Positions 10,901 through 20,208 of a stretch of DNA of 21,152 nucleotides are shown in pieces. The notes below the pieces were generated by a model. It saw nothing but the letters and a program-made list of their open reading frames with translations, was not told the DNA's origin and searched no databases. The first letter of the stretch is position 1; the number at the start of each line of letters is the position of its first letter. Made by a program: the position numbers and the translations under genes. Source of the DNA: Phaeoceros laevis (taxonomy: Eukaryota; Anthocerotophyta; Anthocerotopsida; Notothyladales); NCBI GenBank assembly GCA_049999765.1, contig JBNGIQ010007367.1:1-21152 (forward strand), written 5' to 3'.

Positions 10901-13900
10901 ATTGGTCTGGAGTCTTTCTCCAATGCTCAACAGCTCAAGGTCACGAAATGCCGCATATCCTGGAGAATTGTACCTATTATAAACTGAAGTATTGCTTTGA
11001 AAATAAGTAATTTTAGGGGGACTGCTGGCTAGCTCAATTTGCTTCACATTTCCACCAACGATACTGGCTCCTATGTTGTCATTGGACAGAACAACCCAGT
11101 CAGCGCTCTGTGCTACTCCAGAATGAGGAACACATAATAGCGAAACAAAAGACTCTTACCCTCCAATCCTGAACTTGACATTCGATCTACTAGCTGCAAT
11201 GCTGCTGACACATTGAGCTCTGGGAAAAACACTCCCGTATTGCCAAAAGAGTCTCTAGCCACAAGGTCAACTCTCCAGTTTAGACCATCTCTATCAGCCC
11301 AGATTTCCCTCTGGAGTACATAAGATTTTGCAACATTTACTTCTCCGGGTACTAGTTGATATTTAAATGGGCTGCCTGAGATGTCATATGAGACTCCATT
11401 TTCGCCAATCAAGCCTACTGACAGTAAATAGTTTGTATGAAGATAGGTTCCTGCCGTTGCTGAGATAGCAATATTGTATGTTCCATCTCCATTGCCACGC
11501 TTGTCATAGGAAGCAAAAATTTGACCCAAATCTAGAGGCGAACCTGCAGTACGAGGCACACAATATGGTTAGTCATGCCCACCTATTTTTTTCTTTCTCG
11601 GTTACTCATCCAGAAAGGGCTATATGAACAGATTGAAATGGCACCTTCTGGCAGAAATCTCCAATTATTGTTAGTCATAGAATCTGGATTTGGATAAACA
11701 GTCACATTCAGTGTGTCTATAACAGACTTGTCTTGCCTATACCCACAGGAATCGTGGATCACCACTTTCAGATTTCCGGTACGACCTGCTGCCAATGTTA
11801 AACTTGATAAAGACGTATTCAGCCTTCCAGCAAAGGAGTTAAAATTAGCGAACGAATGTTCTGCTGATGACAGTGCAGGTAAGGTAGTCACAGAAAAGGC
11901 ACTTCCCTCCAACTCCTGGTCTCCAATGGAAACCTTGCAAGAGTAATTTCCTGGGTGCATGAGAGTAAATTTTGCCACAACTTCCAAAGACCTGGTACTT
12001 ACTGACAGAACAGCGAACACAGGTGGAATTGTATCCATTGTTAACACAACTGTGAAAACCCTGAGAAGATCCCCTGAGCAATTGTTGTTCCACTTATCCA
12101 GGCACAGGATTGCTAACATGCTCTCAGCTCCAGAAATCGAGCTCGTGAACTTATCTCGTCCAATGACTGATGTCTGTGCTGAAGGTCGGTCAGGTAAAAT
12201 AGTGACATCACACCAGAATCCAGTTCCGGATCCAGCATCATCAAGTATGGTGAAGGTTATGTTATAGAGCCCTACATCAGTGATGTTGTACTCTAGCTCA
12301 AAGGTAGAACGAGATGTGAGTTGGCAGAGAGGGGCAGTCAAACTTAAATCAGATCTGAGGTCAGTCACTGCAGCGCTGCAATTCAGTCCTTGATTCAGCT
12401 CATTACCAAAGGCATCTCGCAGATGGACAGTGATAGTTCCCAACGCACCAGCAATTGTTTGTTCGGAGTAAAGTACCTTACTGAAATATTTAGCTGGAGG
12501 CCCAGAATAGAATTCAACCATAATCCCAGTGGCACCTGTAATTATACACATTATCAGAGGGAATATCATAAACTACTTGCTGATACATAGGTGCTACCAC
12601 ATTATGGTGAAATGAAGAAGGTAAGACAGGAGCACCTAAGTTGGACATACTTGTAAAGACGTGCAAGAGGAGCAAACCTGTCAAAGCTTCACCATTTAAT
12701 GTAAATGACACATTGTATATGCCTGCTCGGATACTCGTCAGAGTGGCAAATACAGAACCGTTCTCAGCTGCGTATACACTGCCAACTGCCACCTCTCCAC
12801 TGTCTGCCATTGCAATCATTTCAAATGCATCATTTGAGGACGGATAAACTGGTCCGTACACCTGCTCGTTTAGCCAGTCATCAACAGGAATTATCATGCT
12901 TGAGATTACTGTCCCAACGGAACAAGCTGGTGGGAACTGGGCTGCTAGCTTAGTATTCTGAGGAGACGTTGCTCCAGGGACAATCTTGATAGTCTGGGCA
13001 AGTATAACCATCTCATCCATCTTAATCAGCAGACTGTAATTCCCAGCCACGTTGATGACGTAGGACACGGTATAGGTCCCATTGTCCAAATCTTGCACTG
13101 AGGCCGAATATGGAAGGGGGTCAATGATCAGCAGCAGTTGGGCCCCTCCAACGTATAATGGAATACCATTTGCATCTGCAGCATTTACGGTAATGGAGGC
13201 CTCTTGGTTCGCCACAGCCCCAAACAGCCCTGGGCAACTATCAATCGAAGGGAATCCGCCACAGATGGTGAACTTCGAGGCATCAGGGGATCTGCTGTCC
13301 GAAGAGTCCACAACAGGCACAACTGCAGGGCTTCCACAAACATCCTTGCCAAACCAAGACACATGTATGGAGTAATTACCTGGCGAAAAGGGTACGTAGG
13401 TCACAGCATACCTTCCCCCCCAGCTGTGCATGTCCTCAACAGTTATGTTTCCTACATTACAAAATCCCAGCTTGCAGATTTGTACTCTAAAAGGCTCTCC
13501 GTAACTTTCAGGGTCGTTTTTTGGATTCCCATAACTGTCCCTTGCTGTTATGTAGAAGGTCGTGGATCTATTGACAGCAGTCCCGTGCAAACCGAGGCCA
13601 GAAATACAAGAGTTCTTTACACTCAAAGGTCCACTTTTGTGCACAGAGATGAAACTGGAGGAAATGTTCTTGGCTGTTATTGTTATATGCAGAACACCAG
13701 CCTGCAAGGTGGAGAAATTAAAGACATACAGATTAAGGGTACTGTCCAACTTTACAGCATAGATGGATGGCTCTGAGTCGCTTGCAGTTCCAGCAAAACC
13801 AGTCATTGTCCCTCGTATTTCCAGCACCGAACCATCTTGCTCTGAGACTGCAAGTTCATTCCCATAGGAGTCTCGAGGAGCTATGAAGACAGTCATATTT

Positions 13901-16724
13901 GAGCCAACAACTCCTCCAAATGTACCTGGACCAGAAGTAACTACCTGACTAGCATTCAATCTTCCTGGGTGGACTGTAATTAGACGTTCGACTCGGTTAT
14001 GTGCCCAGCCGAAGGTTATGCTGTAAAGTCCTGCTTTTGTTGTGCTGATTGTGACATTCCAGAAACTCCTGGAAGTTAAAGCTACATGGACAGTTGCATC
14101 CACGTCATCCCGAACTGCCCGCACATGCAGCAAGTGATTCACCAAAACATCATATCCAAGAGTGACATTGTTCCCGTACTTATCTGCCAGCTGCAGTAGA
14201 AACCAGCCACTTTCACCAGCAGTTAAATTTCCAAGCTTCCCAATTTTGCAATTCCGTGGTGAAATAGGACCTCCAACCAGGAGTAGCTCATAACCAGTAA
14301 GGAAGGCCTCACCATCAAGCAACACATCTACCTGAGAAAGAAGACAAATAACCCACATTTTGCAGTGAAAGAAAGGAATCAACAAGCAAATTTCTCTTAA
14401 AGAGATCTAGAAAATGTGAAGTGAACCCGCCGGACCTGATAGAGTTGAGCTAGAGATATTCCACCTATTATGCACTCAAAATGTTCAGCAACTCCAGAAA
14501 CAGGGTATGAGAAGTTAGTAGTGCTTGTAAACACATCGAGTAACAAACGATTCGCCGCAATTGCATCAATTCCTACATTGTTAGAGTAAGCATCTCTGAT
14601 GTATAGTTTAGCCAAACTCGCACTTCCAACAGAGACATTATTACTCAAATCCAAAAATGACTTGGCTGCAACTGGTGTAGATGGCTCCACAGTCAACGCA
14701 AAGCCTGAACCCATCAGGAAGGCAGGAGCGAACTGCCCCAGACGAGTCGACTGACCAAAATACGCCTTCACAATATAGTCACCGGCTAATTTGACACCAA
14801 ATGCTACTGAATAGCTCCCAAAAACAGGAGCGCCGTTACCATCCACTATAGGTGTGATGTCTCCAAAAAGGGGATCAAAATCAGTACTGAAAAGCCCAAC
14901 TATGAGCTGCAAGTTGTCGAGTGCATTTCGGAAAAAGCTGGCTGCAGGATTACCTGTCCCCAGAAGGCATTACAAGCACAGTTGCCGCTTCAAATTATTC
15001 AATGGTAAAACCATTCACCAGTAGCCCAATAGGAAAACAACAAGCAAAGATAATAGAGGTTAGCTCGCAGAGTGAATACCATATATGTCGACCAGCTCAA
15101 CATCATAAGAAACTGAAGTTCCTGCTTTTACTTTCAACACACTAGCGTGTATTGAGGACGTTGATGCCATCGCCATCCCAGGAGACACAGTCAAATAATA
15201 GGGCATGTTCTTAACTGGTGTGATTCCAAGAGAAACAAGAACCGAATATTTTCCAGGTTCAGTAATGTTCAGCATAAAATCACACTCAACTGATGACCGG
15301 GAGTCTGAACAGAAATAAGAGAATGTGACATCTGAGTTGTTTGTTGCTGATGAAATCACCACACTGAAGTTATTGATAGCCGCGTATGATGCTTCAGAGC
15401 ATCTGATAATTCAGAAGGAAACGTCAGTCCACAGGAGTAGTATGCAAAATCGTCGCAGGCAACAGAGTCTACCCATGATCTTGCCTACCTGCGATGATCA
15501 CAGTTTGCCACGCCAAGAAAATAATCATATTGCCACAGTACGAGACTTCTACTACAGTACTACTTGCATATTCTATAAACAAAACAAGCAGACGTTACAT
15601 TGTACTATACACGATTCTCGTCCACTGACCTTATACTCATAGTATGCGGGCCGACTACGACCACAGAAGAACCTATCTCATGGTCAGGCTGTAAATAAAA
15701 CTTGGCAGCATCGTCTAGCTCATTCTGCGATGTGCTAAAATCCCACTGCCCTCCAAAGATTGGAGATCCTTCAAGTGTCACTGAAACATGGTAATTCTGC
15801 ACTCTGGTCGGTGTAAAACTCACTGAATAGGTACCTTGCCCCATCGGTAATAAGACAGAAGGAGTGAAATATGGAGAACCGGATACAGTCGAGGATATGT
15901 TAACAAAGAAGGGATTGGGGTCAAACGTGAAAGTCTCAACCACTCCATGTGCATCTTCAGCAGTGATGTTAAAGCTAGCTTCCTGCCCCACCGGATACAC
16001 ATCCAAGTACCTGCAGCAAATCACAACAGAATCTTACGAGTCCAATTGTAAGACAAAGCAATCACACGTGCCCAACAAAGCACAACGTGAGACTGTACCC
16101 GGAAGCAAAACTCTTCCTGGCAGAAAGCTTCCCTGCCACGTTGAACTCGTAGACCTTGTCGTTGACAGGTTGGCAGACTCGTTTGTCGAAGCAAACAAGA
16201 ATTCTAAAGGAATATGATCCCAAGCCCGAAACGTATACAGATATCAGATATGCTCCGGGGACAGAGTCGCTTGGAGTAGCTGGATAATATAAATCTGGAG
16301 GAGAAAGTTTTGCCCCTAGGTCTGCATCGAGGATGGGAGTTCCATCAGAGGCGTTGGAAGCAAAAACTGTCACACTAGCTCCTGAGCCAGTATCTCTCAC
16401 GTCCACAACATACTCTTCGTCATGAATACTGGATGTGGAAGCTGTACGGTACCATCTGTTCGACAGATGGACAGAGCCTGCAAGACAAGGTAAATTGAAT
16501 GAGAAATCCGACCTGGCTACTGCTCAATTAGCAAAATGCGGCCCTTCGATTTCGTGCATACCGAGGTCTGCCCATGTGACAATAAGCAGGCAACTCGAAA
16601 GAACCAATCCCAGCCACCATCCGGCCACAGCCTACAAGACCATCATGCAAGAGTAAGCTCTTTTACATCTCTGCGTCGTAGGCTCCACTGCAAACGAAGG
16701 GGCATAGTGCAAGTCAAGTACCAT
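1126..16724 (-). CDS. giant secreted filamin-repeat / REJ-domain surface protein (22-exon model)
   Basis: Exons, 5' to 3': 16724-16722, 16631-16562, 16477-16099, 16010-15630, 15402-15080, 14953-14436, 14331-12651, 12535-11606, 11543-11160, 11070-9698, 9524-9233, 9150-9038, 8933-8560, 8319-8073, 7857-6820, 6706-6480, 6361-5530, 5381-4748, 4646-3931, 3827-3264, 3169-2014, 1916-1126. All introns are GT-AG, 62 to 240 bp. Phases match at every junction and the total is 4,341 residues. Order: signal peptide (1-23); filamin/Ig-like repeats (about 25-3200), with D-x-[YF]-[GN]-N turns such as DKYGN, DSYGN, DAYGN and DIYGN; a linker; a PKD/REJ-like region (about 3340-4050); a unique C-terminal domain; a hydrophobic tail. 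Many N-x-S/T sites fit an extracellular location. Arabidopsis GEX2, a sperm adhesion protein, also has filamin-like ectodomains but is much shorter and, as far as I know, lacks REJ. A cell-cell or gamete recognition role is inference. Least certain are the first exon and the junctions at 11160/11070 and 2014/1916. Confidence 0.85.
2014..4646 (-). other. PKD/REJ-type region (exons 19-21)
   Basis: Exon 19 (4646-3931) has a Cys-bounded segment (RCTALLDAF ... LGPLCVFEDPRTLL ... PGDAI) and then GPTAVGPCDPLVLDASASSG, close to the PVA-x-I-x-GP-x-x-V-x-x-C-x-x-L-x-LDAS opening of PKD/REJ modules. Exon 20 (3827-3264) continues with the Ig-like strand YRWSQSAGP and the family-typical C-x-x-G-F strand. 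Exon 21 (3169-2014) holds YTWSIRSETD, LAGRTLYTLLAYGW and QYEFRYLLD, matching the REJ pattern of a Y-x-F-x-Y strand after a long Ig-like run. REJ modules occur in sea-urchin sperm REJ receptors and polycystin-1-family proteins, where they act outside the cell. The function here is unknown. Confidence 0.75.
4748..6706 (-). other. last filamin-like repeats and REJ-type linker (exons 16-18)
   Basis: Exons 6706-6480, 6361-5530 and 5381-4748 cover residues about 2703-3266. Turns include DSAGNI, DKFGNA and DIYGNM. The end of exon 18 reads PPSLSGAVLSNNLGTISVFF. A short strand of this type (ShS-x-x-G-x-I-x-V-x-F-D) precedes the Cys-containing domain of many algal and protist REJ-like proteins, as I recall them. 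Donor TGTG|GTAAGT; the codon is completed at 4646. Confidence 0.75.
6820..9524 (-). other. filamin-like repeats (exons 11-15)
   Basis: Exons 9524-9233, 9150-9038, 8933-8560, 8319-8073 and 7857-6820 cover residues about 2015-2702. Exon 12 is only 113 nt. Turns include DIYGNL, DEFNNH, DILNNT, DAYGNS and DSAGNR. The strand ITGSPFRIQ at the end of exon 14 joins VLAGP in exon 15, a standard repeat boundary. Exon 13 was ended at 8560 (AG|GTTATC) rather than the nearby CAA|GTAAAT, because only the former keeps phase and rebuilds AGTPTRFVIDVYD. Confidence 0.8.
9698..12535 (-). other. central filamin-like repeats (exons 8-10)
   Basis: Exons 12535-11606, 11543-11160 and 11070-9698 cover residues about 1119-2014. 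Turns include DAFGNE, DKWNNN, DSFGNT and DRFGNT, with canonical strands such as VSYDISGSPFKYQLVPG and GSPIAKSPFQVVVRPS, the typical filamin end-of-repeat signature. Exon 10 has extra Cys pairs (NCVAEG, CDTIACPN, GQCLLTY), suggesting disulfides in that repeat. The junction between exons 9 and 10 has two in-frame acceptors, 11070 (89-bp intron) and 11112 (47-bp intron). The longer intron is more plausible. Confidence 0.8.
12651..14331 (-). other. large exon 7 with tandem filamin-like repeats
   Basis: This uninterrupted 1,681-nt exon encodes about 560 residues. Successive repeats are visible from their D-x-Y-G-N turns (DKYGNN, DSYGNE, DSYGNP, then the weaker DANGIP and DDWLNE) and their strand pattern, for example FSPGNYSIHVSWFGKDVCGS and IRAGIYNVSFTLNGEALTG. 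These fit the filamin/ABP280 consensus, in which a G-x-Y strand is followed by a G-S-P-F-like strand. Repeats are about 90-110 residues and strongly diverged from one another. Donor A|GTATGT; the codon is completed at 12535. Confidence 0.85.
14436..16477 (-). other. N-terminal ectodomain and first filamin-like repeats (exons 3-6)
   Basis: These four exons encode residues about 25-558. The first part has two Cys close together (CFDKRVCQPV) and no clear D-x-Y-G-N turn, so the N-terminal 125 residues may be a diverged repeat or a separate cap domain. Repeat features then appear: PGAYLISVYVSGLGSYSF, GQGTYSVSFTP, PGKYSVLVSL, then DIYGN formed across the 15080/14953 junction, and DAYSNN. The acceptor at 14953 was preferred to 14941 because it restores DIYGN and keeps phase. 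Confidence 0.75.
16562..16724 (-). other. start codon micro-exon and signal-peptide exon
   Basis: The exon at 16631-16562 encodes AVAGWWLGLVLSSCLLIVTW followed by ADLG, a typical signal-peptide core with likely cleavage after Ala of TWA. Its donor (G|GTATGC) is phase 1 and fits the phase-1 acceptor at 16477. An in-frame TAG sits exactly at the acceptor (TTGTAG|GCT), so the Met must lie upstream. ATG at 16724-16722, directly followed by GTACTT, would supply it through a 90-bp intron, giving M-AVAGWW. That ATG is the first Met after an in-frame upstream TGA. The signal exon is well supported; the ATG|GT micro-exon is the simplest completion but unproved. Confidence 0.65.
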
Positions 16725-17622
16725 CAGGTGGAATCTTGGGAGATTTTCAGCCCTGCAAAACTCAACCGAACACCCAAATGCGAAACTTCACATCACGGGC
16801 CGGAAGACGCACACAGGCGAAATAGTGGGCCGCTCCCTGATCCTCCACTGGTACAGGGGCCAACGATTCTTAGTGGAGGGAGACTCATCTTTTGGCCCTT
16901 CTTGTCACCAGATTACCACATTGAAGGCCCTGCAAGTTCCACATCGCTGATGCCGCATATTGCTTACTAGAAGTTCCTTCTTTCTGGGACAAAGGCCCAC
17001 GGTGAAGACGATCACCCACGGAATCTCCAGCAGCAATGATCCTCCACCCATTCTCCAGGAAGGCTATACGCCTCCCACACCACATGGCCAGAATCCTCAG
17101 GTGAAGTGAAAGAGTTGCTCTACTAACGGCATCTTGGTTGACTAGAACGGAAGTGACAATCAGCCGAAGGCCCAACGGTCGGAAGTCGTGGTCACTGGAC
17201 AGCGGCGGGATTACGGTGTTGGTTCATATTGAACCGGTTTCGTTTGCGTGAGTTCCGTTTGCTGGAGTTAATAATGTTTCCTGGTTGGAAACCGAATCGA
17301 AAGTCGTGCATGTATTTGTAAGGTCCATAGTTGCGTTATTTCTCATACATCATGACCCCGCGAGGTCTGAATGAAAATTTATGCTTCCCCATGTACTACT
17401 AGTAGTAAAAGCACGTAAAAGACACACACACACACACACTCTCTCTCTCTCTCTACTAGTAGTAGCGATAGTAGTGGGAGCCGTGCGATAGGAATTGAGC
17501 ACTGCTGCTACAAATTTTGCGGGTGTCGGAGCTGCGATATTAGTCCATTCCCAGTATTTTACAAGGGAGTTGCTAGGCAGTGCTAGCCATTGCCAACTAC
17601 AAATTGATAGCAACCACTTGCC
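16725..17622. other. spacer between the methyltransferase gene and the giant gene
   Basis: Both flanking genes read leftward, so this roughly 900-bp stretch should contain the 3' UTR of the methyltransferase gene and the promoter of the giant gene. I see no conserved coding sequence and no clear TATA box. A minus-strand open frame at 17175-16885 has no recognisable motif. The stretch contains the microsatellite at 17422-17454, small palindromes beside it, and a 6-bp inverted repeat (GGTTCA TAT TGAACC) at 17221-17235. Confidence 0.6.
17422..17454. repeat. compound dinucleotide microsatellite (AC)9(CT)8
   Basis: Nine AC units run directly into eight CT units. The tract is flanked on the left by the 14-bp palindrome TACTACTAGTAGTA (17394-17407) and on the right by CTACTAGTAG (17453-17462). 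On the minus strand it is (AG)n(GT)n. It is probably length-polymorphic. Confidence 0.95.
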
Positions 17623-19086
17623 TCAGTCGTCCTTGGCCCATTGAGGTCCATATATTGCTACATTTGTACGTCCGTACTTTCTGTCACGGATCTGCAACCG
17701 GGAGGCGGGAGGGTGAACACAGCAAGCCAAATGAACGTGGTAAAGCGCAGGGAAAGAAAGAAAGAAGCACCTTTACAAGTGGGCCACATTCTTCAGGCAT
17801 TTCATGCTTTGCCTTCAAGGGATACTCTACGACCTGTAATACAAAACATCAGCTTTAGCAATAAAAAACGGGCTACAATAAACATGAGGCTTCACAGGCA
17901 GATAAGAGGGCATATAGCTCAAAAAAAGAAGAAGGGGTTAACATAAGGAAAAAATTGAAACGGGTACTCTCAAGCACAACGAGGCGTCTTACGATGCAGC
18001 TATCTTCCCCAACAAGGGGTGATTCAGACAGTTGAGCCATTAACGTGGTATAAGACACAGCTTCATAAGGAGGAGTAACGCTTATGTAGTCAAACTTGCC
18101 CCCTGATAGTCTGCCTGCAAACGTATTCACCATAGCAGAACGAACATGAGTTCAAACTGGACTAGAAGAGAGGTGCAATCACTGCAGACTCTGAGCTGCC
18201 GTAGTAGCCGATTGTGGGAATTTCATTGGTCAAGCAGGCAAGGGTACCCACCCCCATGATCCTGCGTTGTTGCAAATATGTTTCTACTCGTGTTGTGTGT
18301 ATGACAGCCTCCTCCTCAAAGTTTGTCAATTCCAAGTTCGGCTGTAGCACCTGAGATATAACCCATGGATCGTTCTCTACAAAGTGAGCCTGATCATCAA
18401 TCCAGAGATAATCTTTTAGAACATCACCTTAGAGCATCACAACACTCAAGTGAGTAAAACCACACCGTGTAAATGCCGCGAATTTCAAGTGCAGATGTAC
18501 AGTACCTCAACACAACCCCTGCTTAGAGCCTCAATGCCCACTGAGCCTGTACCACTATACAAGTCAAGCCACCTTCCAGGTGGCAGAGCTCCGGGAGTCC
18601 CAGCCAGTGCCTGTGGACATAAGGCCCTGAAATAACTCAGCCTCAAGCACCTTACCAGATGTTCTCATACAGATTAGTGCGAACGGGAGACTGTGTAGAC
18701 AGAATCCCACCAGAGAAGTCTTACCTGCAATGCATTGAAAACAGCTCCGCGCACAACTTCCATCATGGGTCTGACTGCCTGGTCAGCTGGAGAAAACAGC
18801 TTCCTCTTGCCTACCTTACCTGCCATGACCTACAGGCATCTTGTCCTCAAAGCTTCCAGGGAAAAGGGCAATGTCTGTTCAGCATGAAGAAGCTAGCTAT
18901 CACTGCCACACCGTTGGCACCCACTAACCAGCGCCAAAACATGTTGCTGCATACCCGTAGCAACTTGTGCTTCAGTCTGGGTGCGGGCTCAGCCACCACA
19001 GCTTCAACAGTTTGCTTCAGCTTCCTCTCAGTCTTCAATTGCTGCTTCAATCTCACCGGTACTTGGACACCGGCAATTTGAATCAT
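17623..19086 (-). CDS. RsmD-family 16S rRNA (guanine-N2)-methyltransferase, plant type
   Basis: Exons: 19086-18955, 18829-18725, 18610-18506, 18389-18248, 18114-17993, 17833-17771, 17691-17623. All introns are GT-AG (79 to 159 bp), phases agree, and the sum is 738 nt (245 residues plus TGA). Motifs in order: SPADQAVRPMMEVVRGAVFN, the RP-T/M...R-E/GA-x-FN opening of RsmD; GRWLDLYSGTGSVGIEALSR, the SAM-binding motif I; AHFVENDPWV; KFDYISVTPPYEAV, motif IV; VVEYPLK; and the C-terminal DRKYGRTNVAIYGP. Bacterial RsmD methylates G966 of 16S rRNA with SAM during small-subunit assembly. A nuclear plant copy most likely acts on plastid or mitochondrial rRNA. The start is uncertain: ATG at 19086 directly follows an in-frame TAG that could itself be an acceptor, and no targeting peptide is seen after it, so a 5' exon may be missing. 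Confidence 0.88.
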
Positions 19087-19155
19087 CTACAGCGACAATT
19101 CTGCATTCTCCCTTCAACACCCCAATACTGTACAGGAAAATTCTAATCTCAAAAC

Positions 19156-19291
19156 CTGCCACATTGCCGACGAACCTCTTCAGTTTGAGGTATTGAAACC
19201 TTCCAGCCAGAGTCGATATTGTAAATCTCCTCCTCCACATATTTCTCTGTTCCTTTCTTCTTTTCCTGCTTGCCATCCTTTCCTCTGGTTT
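19156..19291 (-). other. possible upstream coding exon of the methyltransferase gene
   Basis: A minus-strand segment is preceded by a good acceptor (TTTCTTGTGCAG) and ends at CAG|GTTTTG. It encodes a charged stretch (KDGKQEKKKGTEKYVEEEIY) followed by NIDSGWKVSIPQTEE. Such Lys/Glu-rich linkers are common between a transit peptide and the RsmD core. However, the phase at its end does not fit the exon starting at 19086 without a weaker donor (GAG|GTTCGT), so the link is tentative. Confidence 0.25.
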
Positions 19292-20073
19292 CTGCACAAG
19301 AAATCGTGTCAGCACATTGTGGCTTCACAGGTACGCAGCAATCCAATAACTTGATTTAAACACTGTGTCAGTGGAATCAGCCTACGTACGAGGAGCAGGC
19401 GATGCTTGGCACCGAATCGTGAACAAGGGCCCTCTGCAGGTGCACAGCGTAACCATGGCTACTACAACACCCGCTGAACTCGTCACATCTCATCAAGACA
19501 GCTGCAACCCTAACCAGCTGCTACTGGAATTTTGAACACATCGCTGTGTTGGAGGAAGGCGCTACCGATTCGGAACTTGTGCATGCCACAATGCGGGAGA
19601 CCTTGAGGCTCGACTAAAATGTGCAACGGTCGACGGGAAGGTTTCTGAAGGACAGCTTACTACTGCAGCGAGAGCATTCTGCAACTTGGATTGGACTATG
19701 GAGCTCGGGGGGGGGAGCGGTGTCAGGTCCAAGTTGCGTAGGTCCAAGTCTGTTGGTTTGCTCTTCAGTTGTTTTACCTTCCTGGATGTCAGTTTTGTGA
19801 CAGAGGCTCACAGGTTTAGATATTAAGCAAGCATTCCGAGGAGCGAGAGCTTGTTGAGGCTGTTGAAGCATCGAACCATCGAACCATCTGGTGTAGCGTG
19901 GATGCTATGTTACCGAATATCTCTTCTATGACGTGAACGGCATAGAAGGATTTGCTTCTTGGCAGGCGAGTTCATGCTCCTGCTTCGGGAATTGGATACG
20001 AGTCGAGAGCCTATTTAGCCAACCACATCATTCGTATGCAAGCCTCTCATGGAATGTTGCAGAAAGCAATTGG
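19292..20073. other. spacer between the methyltransferase gene and the retrotransposon
   Basis: No gene is recognised. Open frames on both strands are short and compositionally unremarkable. A 10-base G run is present near 19707, and a small tandem duplication (ATCGAACC twice) near 19869-19884. The right part probably contains the promoter and 5' end of the methyltransferase gene. Confidence 0.5.
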
Positions 20074-20097
20074 GTTGTTTGTTGATTGTTTGTTTGT
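20074..20097 (-). repeat. CAAA-rich tract, possible retrotransposon 3' tail
   Basis: The minus strand reads as an imperfect (CAAA)n/(CAA)n run about 110 bp downstream of the retrotransposon stop codon. Some non-LTR elements end in short A-rich repeats rather than pure poly(A), so this may mark the 3' terminus. The target-site duplication cannot be tested because the 5' end lies outside the window. Confidence 0.3.
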
Positions 20098-20208
20098 CCA
20101 TAATAAGGCTATGACGCCAAACTGGAGAATAGAGAACACCAAAAGTGTAAGCCTAAGCTACAACTAAAAAGATAACTTAACTATGATGACACCCTTACAA
20201 GAAATGAA

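Noticed and set aside
13204-13776. 190-codon plus-strand open frame inside the giant gene
   Set aside because: It lies antisense to the best-supported repeat exon, has no motif, and its amino-acid composition looks like a shadow frame.
1126-16724. Naming the giant gene GEX2
   Set aside because: Filamin-like ectodomains are shared, but the length and the REJ region do not match GEX2 as I know it. A gene symbol would be over-claiming.
16536-16970. 144-codon plus-strand open frame
   Set aside because: It overlaps the signal-peptide exon on the opposite strand and shows no family resemblance.
16885-17175. 96-codon minus-strand frame upstream of the giant gene
   Set aside because: No recognisable domain, and it cannot be joined in phase to the signal exon through a good splice site. 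Treated as spacer.
19614-19871. 85-codon minus-strand Pro/Gln-rich frame
   Set aside because: Low-complexity composition, no motif, and it spans the poly-G run. No support as a gene.
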